DNA from: Capra hircus
Lineage: Eukaryota; Chordata; Mammalia; Artiodactyla; Bovidae
Direction of reading: 5' to 3'
Length of the DNA stretch: 64,000 nt
Assembly (NCBI RefSeq): GCF_001704415.2
Contig: NC_030823.1
Span: 72,912,458 to 72,976,457 of the forward strand
The translations under genes were made by a program, and so were the position numbers. Below are positions 32,830 to 43,329 of this stretch, in pieces (positions within the stretch are counted from its first letter, which is position 1; every line of letters begins with the position of its first letter). Under the pieces are notes generated by a model. It did no database searches. It worked only from the letters and a program-made list of their open reading frames with translations, and was not told where the DNA came from.

Positions 32830-35255
32830 TTGCTTTTGACCATATATTTACCTTTACCAGTGAATATTCTTCTTGCATAACTTTTCATGTTATGAATTAG
32901 TGCCCTCTCATTTCAATATAAAGAATTCCCTCTAGCATTTCTTATAAGGCAAGTATAATAGTGATACATTCCTTCGCTCTGGCTTGTCTGGGCAAGTCTT
33001 TATCTCTGCTGGAAGGACAGCCTTGCTGACTAATGTGTTCTTGGTTGGTAGGTTTTTCTTAGGGCACTTTGACTATATTATACCACTCTTAGGCTTCAAG
33101 GTTTCTGCTGAGGAATTTACTTAAAGCCTTAATAGGTTTTCTTTGTAAGTGATGAGTCTTCTTTCATTGCTTTCAAAATTTTGTTTGTCTTTGACTTTTG
33201 AGAGATAGATTATAATGTCTCTCCATGAAAATCTCTTTCGATTGAATATTTGGGAGTCATAAAGCTTTATGTATGCCTTGTCTGTCCCCGGATTTGGGAA
33301 ATTTTCAGCCATTATTTCTTTAAATAAGTTTTTTTTGTTTGTTTGTTTCCTGAGACTTCCAGAATCTGAATAGTGTTTCTCTTGACAGTATCTCATAATT
33401 AATGTAGGCTTTCTTTACTTTTGTTTAACTTTCATTGTTTTTCTTCTCTGTCTATATAATATCAAGAGATCTGTCTCCCAATTCACAGGGGTTTTTTTTT
33501 TCCTGCTCAAATGAACCCACTGTTGAAGCTCTCTGTTGAATTTTTTCATTTTGTCATATTCTTCACATCCAGAATTTCTATTTGGTGCTTTTTTTACGAT
33601 TTATATTTTTGTTGAGTGTCTTGTTTTGTGGGTGCATTCGTTTCCTAGGTTCCTTGAATGTGTTCTCAGTCTGTATTCTCTTGAATCTCACTGACATTTT
33701 TTGAAATAATTATTTTGAATTATTCTTCAGGTAAAGCACAGATTTCCATTTGGGGGGGGGGCAGGTGCTGAAACGCGATATATTCCTTTGGTGATGTAAT
33801 GTTTTCTTGTGTTTTGCATTCTAAGCGTTTTGCACTGATTCCTATACATCTGAAGACCCAGTTGCTTCCTCCCCTTTTCAGACTGGCATCACTGGGGGAA
33901 GACTTCCACCTGACTGTGGCTGGAAGTGCTGGCTGGGTGGGGTGCAGTGTCTCTCGCTCTTGGGAGGGCACACCAGCATAATCTATTTGCTGTTTCATCA
34001 ACTGAAATTAATGTTGGTGAAGAATGTCGAGTTCTTCAGTGGCAAGACTGCAGAAGCCCATCAGTGGGAGTGGCAGCTAGAGCTACAGGGGTCTTTGAGG
34101 CAAAGGCTTCTGAGGATGTCCGGTAATCCTTTGTGCCTGTGGGAGGAAGTTCTAGCTGAGGGACTCTCTTGGGTCAGGTCTAGCACACTGGTGCTCAGAG
34201 CCGCAGCAGAGCCAGGGGCTGGAGTCGGGTCACATAGACCTACCGCTGAGCTGGGTTTGGGGGTCCAGCTGCTGCGGTGGGGACACCAGCATCTGGGACC
34301 AAGTCTTGGGCTCGCTGCCCTGAGTCAGGCCCGGGGTTGGTGGGCGGAGAAGCAGAGGGGCACATGGGCCCTGGGGTGACTGAGTGTAGTACTCACTGGG
34401 GACCAGGGCCCTCTGGCAGCAGCCGGCCCTGGGGATTCAGTCAGCCCCGACCCTGGCTCCTGCTGTAGAGGAGCTTCAAGGCAGCCCAGAGGTGGCAGCG
34501 TGAAGCTGCGATTTAGGGTCAAGGGGCAGTCCCAAATCAATGGCAGCGTGGTCCCAAGGATGGCTCATTAAAACTGTGGGTTGGGACCCAGGGGGCAGGC
34601 TACAGAGAAGTAGTACAGCCCTGGTTCTGGTGGGGAAAAGCCCCCACTTAGGATGCATGCTCAGGGCAGAGAGTAGCAGCAGCTCAGCCCCAGTACTGAT
34701 GGGTCAAAGCTGGGACTTGGGACCTGAGGGCAGGGTGCAGAGCATCAGAAGCTCTGGCAAGGCGCTAGAGCATTCTGATTCCAGACTGCGGAGCACAGCA
34801 GAGGCTCGGGAGCCTGGAGACAAGTCTCGCCTCTGTGACAGCTTCATCCTTGGGGAAAACATTTAGCACTTGGAACGCTGGGCAGTTCTGTCAGCTAGAG
34901 TCAGCACCGGTGAGGACTGGGGGTCCTCAGGAGCAAAGGCTGCAGATATCCAAGGTGGGTAACAGAGCTCCTTTTCCCCATGGAGGGAGAATCTGACAAG
35001 GGTCTTTCTTGGCATTGGGCTTCTCTGGACCAGGGCTTTGGGTGACACAAGTGAAATATTTCCTTTGTTTTCCTATGTGATCATCCTCAACTTTTGAGCT
35101 TCACAGGATTTCTGCTGCTTCTTCCTGGTAGTCCAGAGCTTCCTCAGAGCTATCTTCACTGGGTTTGTGGTTGTTTAATTATTGTTTTGCTGATTTTGTA
35201 GAAAGAATGAGCAATGGAGTCCCCTAGCCCTCTGTCTCGCTGACATCACACCTCA
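32830..35255 (-). mobile_element. Old L1 LINE 5' end (5' UTR and adjoining region), reverse
   Basis: The right end 'ctgtctcgctgacatcacac' is the reverse of the L1 5' terminus. Leftwards comes GC-rich L1M-type 5' UTR (33900-35050), then an AT-rich part with 'attttcagccattatttctt', 'ctcaaatgaacccactgttg' and 'cacatccagaatttctattt', typical of reverse L1 5' sequence. About 2.4 kb. Open frames of up to 145 codons in the GC-rich part are compositional. L1 5' UTRs contain sense and antisense Pol II promoters; whether this one is active is unknown. Confidence 0.72.
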
Positions 35256-35479
35256 GTTCATTTATGATCCTTTTCTTTGCTCACTTAGCCTCTCCCATAG
35301 CAATACTTTGACAACTTTTATCTGGTTAACTTCTCCTAAGACTCAATGATCTGTTTTTTCTATTTTTTTTGGGGGGGTAACCTCTTTGCCAGCAATGAAG
35401 TTATTTTACTAATTGTGATATTTTTGTATTGAGTCTGGTCTAAAGAAATAGTTGCAGGATATTCAGAAGGTAGCACAAT

Positions 35480-35710
35480 ATGGTAGATACAAAACCAGGC
35501 TATGGGTTTCAATGGCAGCTTTACCACCCAGCAGTTGTATGATGTGTAAGATAAGTCTCTAAGTCTCATTTCCCACGTCTTTACAGCAGTGAAATAAATA
35601 GTCATTATTTCAAAGAGTTGTTGTGAAGGTGAATGAAGACCACGCGTGTGAAGCATCTTGCAAATGCTGGGTCCATATATAGTTGATATTTAGCTATTAT
35701 TATCCCATTG
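35480..35710 (+). mobile_element. MIR SINE, near full length
   Basis: 'gtagatacaaaaccaggcta', 'ccacccagcagttgtatgat', 'tctctaagtctcatttccca', 'aaagagttgttgtgaaggtg' and 'gaagcatcttgcaaatgctg' follow MIR from head to 3' end. Confidence 0.7.
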
Positions 35711-35714
35711 TTGT

Positions 35715-36285
35715 AATATCATTATCATCATCAATCACAATATCAAACAGATGAAAATGTGGAAGGAGAGTTACAATGACACATTATGTTATATTCTTAA
35801 ATGTATAACCTTCTTTTCAAAAAGTATGGCACAAGGGAATAATTCACTTTGTAAACCTGATGCTCTTTTAGGCCCCCTGAACCAAGGATCATTAAAACTA
35901 AAGGCTTTATATTTGAACCAAAGACCAGAAGGAAAAGTAGATGAGATTCTACACTGGCTTTGGGAATGGGAAAGGAGCGCTTCAGTCACAAACCCATGTT
36001 TTGTAAAAGAAAAAAGAAAATCTTTGTAGCGTGAGTGTGTCTGTAGCTCAGGACCCAAGAGGCCCCAATTACTGGGTCTCTGGGAGGGAGACAGAGGTGT
36101 CAGAGGGCTGATGGAAAACAAGCTCTCAGAGGCTGTTTCCAAAACCTGCTCAGATGGAGCCGGACTTGAATGAAAAGCAGGTGATGTTTACCACCTGGGG
36201 CTTGACAGGGTGCTTCGGAGAGCCCAAGGGCCAGCGCCAGGGGTCTGAAGACGGTCAGGAGTTTCTGGAGGAAGGTGTGGATGGA
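35715..36285. other. No recognised gene or repeat
   Basis: Frames of 92 codons (plus, 35751-36029) and 117 codons (minus, 35789-36142) overlap on opposite strands; neither has a domain I recognise. No exon signals were identified. Confidence 0.35.
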
Positions 36286-36420
36286 GGAGGAGAAGGCAAT
36301 GGCACCCCACTCCAGTAGTCTTGCCTGGAAAATCCCATGGATGAAGGAGCCTGGTGGGCTGCCGTCTATGGGGTCGCACAGAGTCAGACACGACTGAAGT
36401 TACTTAGCAGCAGCAGCAGT
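36286..36420 (+). mobile_element. Single hybrid Bov-A monomer (BOV-A2 derivative)
   Basis: It begins like the first monomer of BOV-A2 ('ggagaaggcaatggcacccc', 'ggaaaatcccatgga') but ends like the second ('gctgccgtctatggggtcgc', 'cttagcagcagcagcag'). The linker and about one monomer length are missing. A recombination or deletion between the two homologous monomers explains this. Confidence 0.9.
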
Positions 36421-36424
36421 GGAG

Positions 36425-37105
36425 GGAGGAAAATGTGTTTTTCTCCTGCACCTCCCAAGGCTCAGCGTATTACTCCAGACACATTGATTTCCTGCATGTT
36501 CTTACTCAGGGGTCGAAGGCCTCTGGGAGAGAGAGACAAACACTGTGAACAAGGAGAAAAATACAATCCGCACACCTAGCTGACTTCACACCAGATCAGG
36601 AGCAGATCTCTGGGGACACGGGCCACACCAGAGCCACAGAGGATCAGCCTTTTCAAAGACCATGTCTGCTAATTGGGCTTCATGTGGGCCATCCGGAGCC
36701 CTAAGTGTCTCATCACCGCCACTTCTCACCATTTCTCTGTTCCCCAGAGTTCTGCCAGAGAGAGAGAGAACCCTGCTGAAAAGCTTGGTGCATTCCAGAG
36801 TAGGGAGGGAGGAGGCTGGATAAAAGTGACGTGGGATTTCTTGGCTGAAATGAATGTTCAATTTCCTGGTGAATCTGGATTTCACAGACTTTCCCTGGGG
36901 CCTGTTACTTGGGAGAATCAAAACTCTGCTGTCATTTCAAACAGTGGAAATTCGCAGATTGTCAGTCTACCTCTTTTTGGGAGAGCGTGTGTCCCCAGGA
37001 ATGTTTAACTAAAAGAGAGGATTACAAGAATGCTCTGGGGAAGGCGAACCCTGTCCTCACTTTTTCAGTCACAGATTAAACATTTTCCAGACACACTAGA
37101 GCAAG
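36425..37105. other. No recognised gene; repeat-poor
   Basis: A 111-codon plus frame at 36673-37008 and a 111-codon minus frame at 36586-36921 overlap; both lack recognisable domains. Composition is mixed and not obviously repetitive. Confidence 0.35.
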
Positions 37106-37114
37106 TTTTCTTAA

Positions 37115-37182
37115 CTCCCTGGCTTAGCATCGCTTCTCAGTAGGTGCTCAATAAATAACTATTGAATGAATGAATGACTTTG
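37115..37182 (+). mobile_element. L2 LINE 3' tail
   Basis: 'cagtaggtgctcaataaata' followed by 'ttgaatgaatgaatgac' is the diagnostic L2 3' terminus. Confidence 0.65.
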
Positions 37183-37189
37183 ATGATCT

Positions 37190-37850
37190 GTTACATGCAG
37201 GATAGCTTTCAAGGACTGAAAAGCAGTTAAGATTAATAAAAAGAAACTCCTAGTCAAAATGGTGGGCTAAGCAGAAATAGAAAACATCTTATATGGCTCC
37301 AAACACATAGAAGTGCTGAATGAGAGAGAACACAAATCTTCCTTAAAAGAACATAGCTGAAATGGAAAAGCACGAAAGGGAAAAAAATTACAAAGTCCTA
37401 GAAATGAAAAGGAAACTAACTCAAAGCCCCAGTTGGAGAACGACATTTGCTGTGGGTATAAATGAACCAAATATTCACCTAAGGGGGATGGTGCTACCAA
37501 CCCAAAGTAGAACCAGCCTGTGAAACAACAGTCAAGGGAGGATACAGGGATGTGGGGTGGGGAGTTCAGAGTTAAAGCACCCTACATTTTTCATGGGCTA
37601 AAGAGTATAAGGGAGATATTGATGAGACTTAGATTTGGTAACTTAGTGTATTAAAGCTGTAAAGCTAAAGACCTCCTCCCACTTCAAAAAAAAAGAGGAA
37701 ATGGAATATTTAGACTTAAAATCAGTAGAGAAAGAAATAGAGAATGTGAAAAAAAAGTGCAGCCATTTCAACAAGAAAAATATATTAAATAGGAAATGTC
37801 AAATAAGAGGACGTACACAGGCACACATACATAGGCCAGAATCTGAGTGA
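37190..37850. other. A-rich sequence, probably old retroelement, unclassified
   Basis: 'gtcaaaatggtgggctaagc' at 37255 and the A-rich text that follows have the look of an L1 5' region or another retroelement leader, but no domain or terminus can be fixed. Interrupted by the SINE at 37855. Confidence 0.3.
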
Positions 37851-37854
37851 ATTA

Positions 37855-37992
37855 CGTTAGTAAAGTGTTAGTCACTCAGTCGTGTCTGACTCTTTTTGCG
37901 ACCTCATGGACTGTAGCCTGCCAAGCTCCTCTGTCTTTGGGGTTCTCCAGGCAAGAATACTGGAGTAGGTTGCCATGCCATCCTCCAGGGGG
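37855..37992 (-). mobile_element. Bov-tA SINE lacking the tRNA head
   Basis: Reverse Bov-A body only: 'gtgttagtcactcagtcgtg' ... 'ggcaagaatactggagtagg' ... 'catgccatcctccaggggg'. The tRNA-derived head is missing, i.e. 5'-truncated. Confidence 0.88.
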
Positions 37993-37999
37993 AAATCAT

Positions 38000-38780
38000 A
38001 ATTATAAGGAGAGAATTTGGGGACTATTGCTGTGTCCCATTGACTGCTCTGGATAAAGATACATAAAAGCTGAGTGATTCACTAGCAATTTAAAGCAAGA
38101 ATGAAAGCTAAAAGGCCTCCTTGTAAGTATACAAGGAGACTCGCCAGTCCTGCAGCAGGATGGCAGAGAAATCTCAAGACCAGAAGCGGACCCAAGACTT
38201 AACTGCCAGCATACCCAAGCTCTAAGGAGACTAAGGTTAAGCTTCTGACCCAGGTAGGTCTGTTGTGCCAAGGTCAAGGCTCTAGTTGGGACCTCTGACA
38301 CAGGGGCATCAGGTTGATGCGTCTGGAAGTCTTGACTTCCCAGACACATCTGGGCTTGGGGAGCCTTCAGATGCAAAGATCTAGCACTTCCCCTTTCTTA
38401 AAGGCAATGCAGAAACATATGTAGGTTCCACTTTGCTCCCAGGATCTGTCCATATCACTCTCCAGGTCAGTAGGCCAATAATAAGCAGGATTAAGTCAAA
38501 ACATAACCTGTCCGTACTAGGTATACTCGCACCCACTAGGGAGCAGAAGAGAGTAACCCCTCCCATAGAACTTTAGGACCTACTAGCATATCACCGGTAA
38601 GAGCTGAATACTTGGGACTGCATTCTGAGGCTGCTAGACTGAGAAAAAGGGAATATAAATATGGATGAACGAGACTATCAATATAGGAGCTTATGCTACA
38701 GAAATGCAAGCATTAAGGCATTGACTCTGGAGAGGACCTCAGGAAACGCTGTGAACAAGTGCCTAGAAACATGGGAAAAG
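38000..38780. other. No recognised gene; possible old LTR-element sequence
   Basis: A 124-codon minus frame at 38002-38376 shows no domain. Because a retroviral pol-like relic follows at 39.9-40.6 kb, this may be earlier parts of the same old provirus, but I see no motif that proves it. Confidence 0.25.
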
Positions 38781-38792
38781 TGATTCTACGTT

Positions 38793-38848
38793 GTTGTTCT
38801 TGTTATTGTTCAGTCACCCAGTTGTGTCTTGCTACCCCACAGACCCCA
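38793..38848 (-). mobile_element. Micro-insertion of a Bov-tA/BovB 3' tail (56 bp)
   Basis: 'gttattgttcagtcacccag' and 'ttgctaccccacagacccca' are the reverse of the last ~55 bp shared by BovB and Bov-tA, with a (GTT)n-type tail. Flanked by 'tgattctac(g/a)tt' at 38781-38792 and 38849-38860 (11 of 12), a target-site duplication. Confidence 0.85.
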
Positions 38849-38939
38849 TGATTCTACATTAAGTAAAGAATAAAAGCTGGAACAGTCATGAAAGGAAGTG
38901 GATAAAAAGAAATTAAAAAGCTTAGAAAGTTAGAGTAGA

Positions 38940-39719
38940 TATACCATGTAAGACCAGAAACCTGTTAGGTGACTAGGTGTCATAGGAGGGCTGAGAGGAC
39001 ACATCACTTACTAGAACGTAAGGAACACACTAGAGAGTAAGTATCAGCATCCGTAGCAGGCTTAGTCATGCTTCTCTGTTACAAGTCAGGGCCGATGACA
39101 GGAAAAGCCACTACTTTAGCAGACTCATTAATACAGAGCAAAGGATATCCCCAAAACAGTCTGACTGTAAACAATAGAGGCTAGGTGGCAGAATTTTATA
39201 CTCAGAAGCCAGATACGCACAGTTATTATCAATGCAATAAGTGGCATGGTTGGAAGAACAGCCAGGGAGCCTGATGTTCAGAAAGTTATAGGAAAGATTA
39301 AAAGAGTGCGGCATCCATAGAGGCAAACTAAATGGGTACCAGCATGAGAAATATTTTATCTGTCAAATTTAAAACAAATTGAGGGTTATGATCAGAAGGC
39401 TAAGAACAATCATTCTAATAAAAGTTATAATCCTCTGCACAATATCCAGTTTTCAGACCCAAGCCCATACACTAAAGAAGAAACTGGTTCAGAAGGAGGT
39501 CCCTGCAATATCATAATAAATATACGTGGCAATGATTTCCTCAGATCTTTCCCAAAGGGATCTGCTACCATTTAGTGGGTTAATATGAAAAGAGGAATAT
39601 CTGTTTTGAGGATTGTTCATTCAGTGTTCAAGTTGATATTGAAGCCAAATCCATTTCCAGTGGAAAAAGTCAAGTGGAAGACAATAAAGCTACCCCATCT
39701 CCCACCCTTAGTTCAAGAT
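38940..39719 (+). mobile_element. Unclassified, possibly endogenous-retrovirus internal sequence
   Basis: Lies directly upstream of the pol-like segment, in apparent continuity across the SINE at 39733. I see no motif that I can name, so the assignment is by position only. Confidence 0.25.
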
Positions 39720-39732
39720 AGCAAATTAGGAG

Positions 39733-39924
39733 TGAAAGTGAAACTCACTCAGTTGTGTCCAACTCTTTGTGACCCCATGGACTATATAGTCCATGGAATT
39801 CTCCAGGCCAGAACACTGGAGTGGGTAGCCTTTCCCTTCTCTAGGGATCTTCCCAAACCAGGGAGGGAACAGAGGTCTCCCACATTGCAGGAAAATTATT
39901 TCCCAGCTAAGCCAAAGAAAGCCC
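39733..39924 (-). mobile_element. Bov-tA SINE
   Basis: Reverse Bov-tA: 'gaaactcactcagttgtgtc', 'gccagaacactggagtgggt', 'gagggaacagaggtctccca'. Flanks 'ag(c/t)aaattag(g/a)ag' at 39720-39732 and 39925-39937 (11 of 13) are a target-site duplication. Confidence 0.92.
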
Positions 39925-39939
39925 AGTAAATTAGAAGAG

Positions 39940-40600
39940 AAATCATATTTGAATAGGAATGGATGAAATTTGTATTATCTTTAAAATCCATTAAAGGATG
40001 CAGAGGAGATGATTCCCATCAATCACCATTTTATTCAGCAATCTGCACACTACAAAAACAAGGCATATCCTGAACCATTACAGTGAATTACTGCTAGCGC
40101 AGCCGGGCATTAAGTCCAGTAGCAGATGTGGTATCTTTACTAGAACAGATTGACATGGCATTAGCTACATGGTAGGCAGTCATTCATCTGGCAGACGCAT
40201 TCTTTTCCATCCTTAGGAAAAGAAGAAAAGAAAGAATTTTCATTTACTGAAAAAGGACAACAGAATACACGTAAAGCTGTTTCTCGGGTTGGGTTAACAC
40301 TTCTGCCCTATCGAAATATAGCCTGAAGAGGTGTAGATTATCTGGCAATTCACACAGAATATCACGTTTGTTCTTGGTATTGATGCTAATGGAACCATAC
40401 GAGCTGAAAGCACATATGAGTTGGGGGCTTTGCTAAGAAGCCTGGATTTCAGAAAGTTGGAGACAAACTCTGAAGATCCAGGCTCTGTCACACTGGTCAG
40501 ATTTGAGCTGTCTAGCGTTTCTGGCCTGCTAAGAATCAGCCCTCCCTCCAATAAGGAACAAACTAATTAAAGCATGAAGAAGGAAGTGAAAGAAAGAGAA
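39940..40600 (+). pseudogene. Degraded endogenous-retrovirus pol-like relic (ERVL-like?)
   Basis: At 40179-40211 the plus strand reads VIHLADAFFSI, which resembles reverse-transcriptase block A of class III (ERVL-type) endogenous retroviruses; the usual catalytic aspartate position holds histidine. An in-frame TAG precedes it (about 40172), and later text needs frame changes to follow a pol pattern. No LTR, primer-binding site, gag or env could be recognised, and BovB cuts in at 40700. This is a dead fragment. The class assignment is tentative. Confidence 0.42.
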
Positions 40601-41227
40601 GGAAGTGAAATGGCCAGCAGTCTTCTTTGAGTGCCAGGGGCAGCACATTCCACACCTGGGAAGCACATGTGGAACCCTAGTTGGGTAAGATGACATGGGG
40701 TAAGAGGACATGACAAGACCTTTTAGAACTAGCACCCCAAAAAGATGTCCTTTCCATTATAGGGGACTGGAGTGCAAAAGTAGGAAGTCAAGAAACACCT
40801 GGAGTAACAGGCAAATTTGGCCTTGGAGTACAGAATGAAGCAGGGCAAAGGCTAATAGAGTTTTGCCAAGAGAACGCACTGGTCATAGCAAACACCCTCT
40901 TCCAACAACACAAGAGAAGACTCTACACATGGACATCACCAGATGGTCAACACCGAATTCATATTGATTATATTCTTTGCAGCCATAGATGGAGAAGCTC
41001 TATACAGTCAGCAAAAACAAGACCAGGAGCTGACTGTGGCTCAGATCATGAACTCCTTATTGCCAAATTCAGACTTAAACTGAAGAAAGTAAGGAAAACC
41101 ACTAGACCATTTATATGAATTAAATCAAATCCCTTATGATTACACAGTGGAAGTGAGAAATAGATTTAAGGGACTAGATCTGATAGACAGAGTGCCTGAT
41201 GAACTATGGAATGAGGTTCGTGACATT

Positions 41228-41284
41228 GTACAGGGACAGGGATCAAGACCATCCCCAGGAAAAAGAAATGCAAAAAAGCAAAAT
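41228..41284 (+). other. Counterpart of the inverted segment within the same BovB
   Basis: This linker stretch ('gtacagggacagggatcaag' to 'gcaaaaaagcaaaat') is the direct-orientation equivalent of 41891-41950. It is the reference for judging the inversion. Confidence 0.85.
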
Positions 41285-41890
41285 GGTTGTCTGAGGAGGC
41301 CTTACAAATAGCTGTGAAAAGAAGATAAGTGAAAAGCAAGGGAGAAAAAGAAAGATATAAGCATCTGAATGCAGAGTTCCAAAGAATAGCAAGGAGAGAT
41401 AAGAAAGCCTTCTTCAGCGATCAATGCAAAGAAATAGAGGAAAAGAACAGAATGGGAAAGACTAGAGATCTCTTCAAGAAAATTAGAGATACGAAGGGAA
41501 AATTTCATGCAAAGATGGGCTTGATAAAGGACAGAAATGGTATGGGCCTGACAGAAGCAGAAGATATTAAGAAGAGGTAGCAAAAATATACAGAAGAACT
41601 GTACAAAAAAGAGCTTCATGACCCAGATAATCATGATGATGTGATCACTAATCTAGAGCCAGACATCCTGGAATGTGAAGTCAAGTGGGCCTTAGAAAGC
41701 ATCACTGCAAGCAAAGCTGGTGGAAGTGATGGAATTCCAGTTGAGCTATTTCAAATCCTGAAAAATGATGCTGTGAAAGTGCTGCACTCAATATGCCAGC
41801 AAATGTGGAAAACCCAGCAATGGCCACAGGACTGGAAGAGGTCAGTTTTCATTCCAATCCCAAAGAAAGGCAATGCCAAAGAATGCTCAA

Positions 41891-41950
41891 ATTTTGCCTT
41901 TTTTTGCATTTCTTTTCCATTGGGATGGTCTTGATCTCTGTCTCCTGTAC
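41891..41950 (-). other. Inverted 60-bp BovB segment inside BovB RT region
   Basis: 'gcatttcttttccattggga' and 'tggtcttgatctctgtctcc' are the reverse complement of the BovB endonuclease-RT linker (compare 41228-41284). It replaces roughly 23 bp of normal RT sequence between 'aatgctcaa' and 'tcacatgctagtaaag'. At one point (ttttccattggg) it fits other BovB copies better than this copy's own linker, so the donor may be another RNA or the pre-mutation template. Confidence 0.88.
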
Positions 41951-43329
41951 TCACATGCTAGTAAAGTAATGCTCAAAATTCTCCAAGACAGGCTTCAGCA
42001 ATACGTGAACCATGAACTTCCAGATGTTCAAGCTGGTTTTATAAAAGGCAGAGGAACCAGAGATCAAGTTGCCAACATCCGCTGGATCATCGAAAAAGCA
42101 AGAGAGTTCCAGAAAAACATCTATTTCTGCTTTATTGACTATGCCAAAGCTTTTGACTGTATGGATCACAATAAACTGTGGAAAATTCTGAAAGAGATGG
42201 GAATACCAGACCACCTGACCTGCCTCTTGAGAAACCTATATGCAGGTCAGGAAGCAACAGTTAGAACTGGACATAGAACAACCGACTGGTTCCAAGTAGG
42301 AAAAGGAGTACATCAAGGCTGTATATTGTCACCCTGCTTATTTAACTTATATACAGAGTATATCATGAGAAATGCTGGGCTGGAAGAAGTCTGGAATCAA
42401 GCCTGCCGGGAGAAATATCAATAACCTCAGATATGCAGATGACACCACCCTTATGGCAGAAAGTGAAGAGGAACTAAAAAGCCTCTTAATGAAAGTGAAA
42501 GAGGAGAGCGAAAAAGTTGGCTTAAAGCTCAACATTCAGAAAATGAAGATCATGGCATCTGATCCCATCACTTCATGGGAAATAGATGGGAAAACAGTGG
42601 AAACAGTGTCAGACTTTATTTTTTGGGCTCCAAAATCACTGCAGATGGTGATTGCAGCCATGAAATTAAAAGACACTTACTCCTTGGAAGGAAAGTTATG
42701 GCCAATCTAGATAGCATATTGAAAAGCAGAGACATTACTTTGCCAACAGAAGTCCGTCTAGTCAAGGCTATGGTTTTTCCAGTGGTCATGTATGGATGTG
42801 TGAGTTTGACTGTGAAGAAGGCTGAGTGCCGAAGAATTGATGCTTTTGAACTGTGGTGTTGGAGAAGACTCTGAGGGTCCCTTGGACTGCAAGGAGATCC
42901 AACTAGTCCATCCTAAAGGAGATCAGTCCTGGGTGTTCATTGGAAGGACTAATGCTAAAGCTGAAATTCCAATACTTTGGCCACCTTATGTGAAGAGTTG
43001 ACCCATTGGAAAAGACTTTGATGTTGAGAGGGATTAGGGGCAGGAGGAGAAGGGGATAACAAAGGATAGGATGGCTGGATGGCATCACCGACTTGATGGA
43101 CATGAGTTTGAGTGAACTCTGTGAGTTGGTGATGGACAGGGAGGCCTGGTGTGCTGCAATTATTGGGTTCGCGAAGATTCGGACAATACTGAGCGACTGA
43201 ACTGAACTGAACTGAACTAGATGACATGGGAACCTGCCCATTTTGAATGGATTCTATCTTTGGCCCTCCAGTGCACTTTGGACCAAGGGACCAGCAGGTA
43301 AGAAAATGAATTGATATCTTGTCAGGAGA

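Larger units (their letters stand above)
40733..42872 (+). pseudogene. BovB endonuclease/reverse-transcriptase frame, broken
   Basis: Endonuclease remnant: the GDWN metal-site motif reads GDWS (aat to agt) while the later GSDHE motif (41038-41052) is kept. The linker and RT follow in pieces: 41329-41580, 41641-41890, 41951-42410, then YADD at 42432-42443 in a new frame. Breaks: a TAG at 41578-41580, the 60-bp inverted segment, a 5-bp deletion near 42391 that shifts frame just before YADD, a further indel near 42622, and a deletion at about 42872 ('gaagactctgagggtccc'). A mobile-element pseudogene with no host role implied. Confidence 0.9.
40700..43218 (+). mobile_element. BovB LINE, 2.5 kb, with internal inverted segment
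   Basis: Runs from the endonuclease domain ('cattataggggactggagtg') through the RT to the tail 'gaactgaactgaacta'. A perfect 12-bp target-site duplication 'agatgacatggg' flanks it (40688-40699 and 43219-43230). A 60-bp inverted BovB segment replaces part of the RT N-terminal region at 41891-41950 (separate entry). The copy is otherwise close to consensus, so a fairly young insertion. It lacks the first part of the endonuclease frame (5' truncation). Confidence 0.96.

Noticed and set aside
33942..34379. A 145-codon plus-strand frame as a coding exon
   Set aside because: It lies antisense in the GC-rich 5' UTR of a reverse L1; the frame reflects GC content and has no domain.
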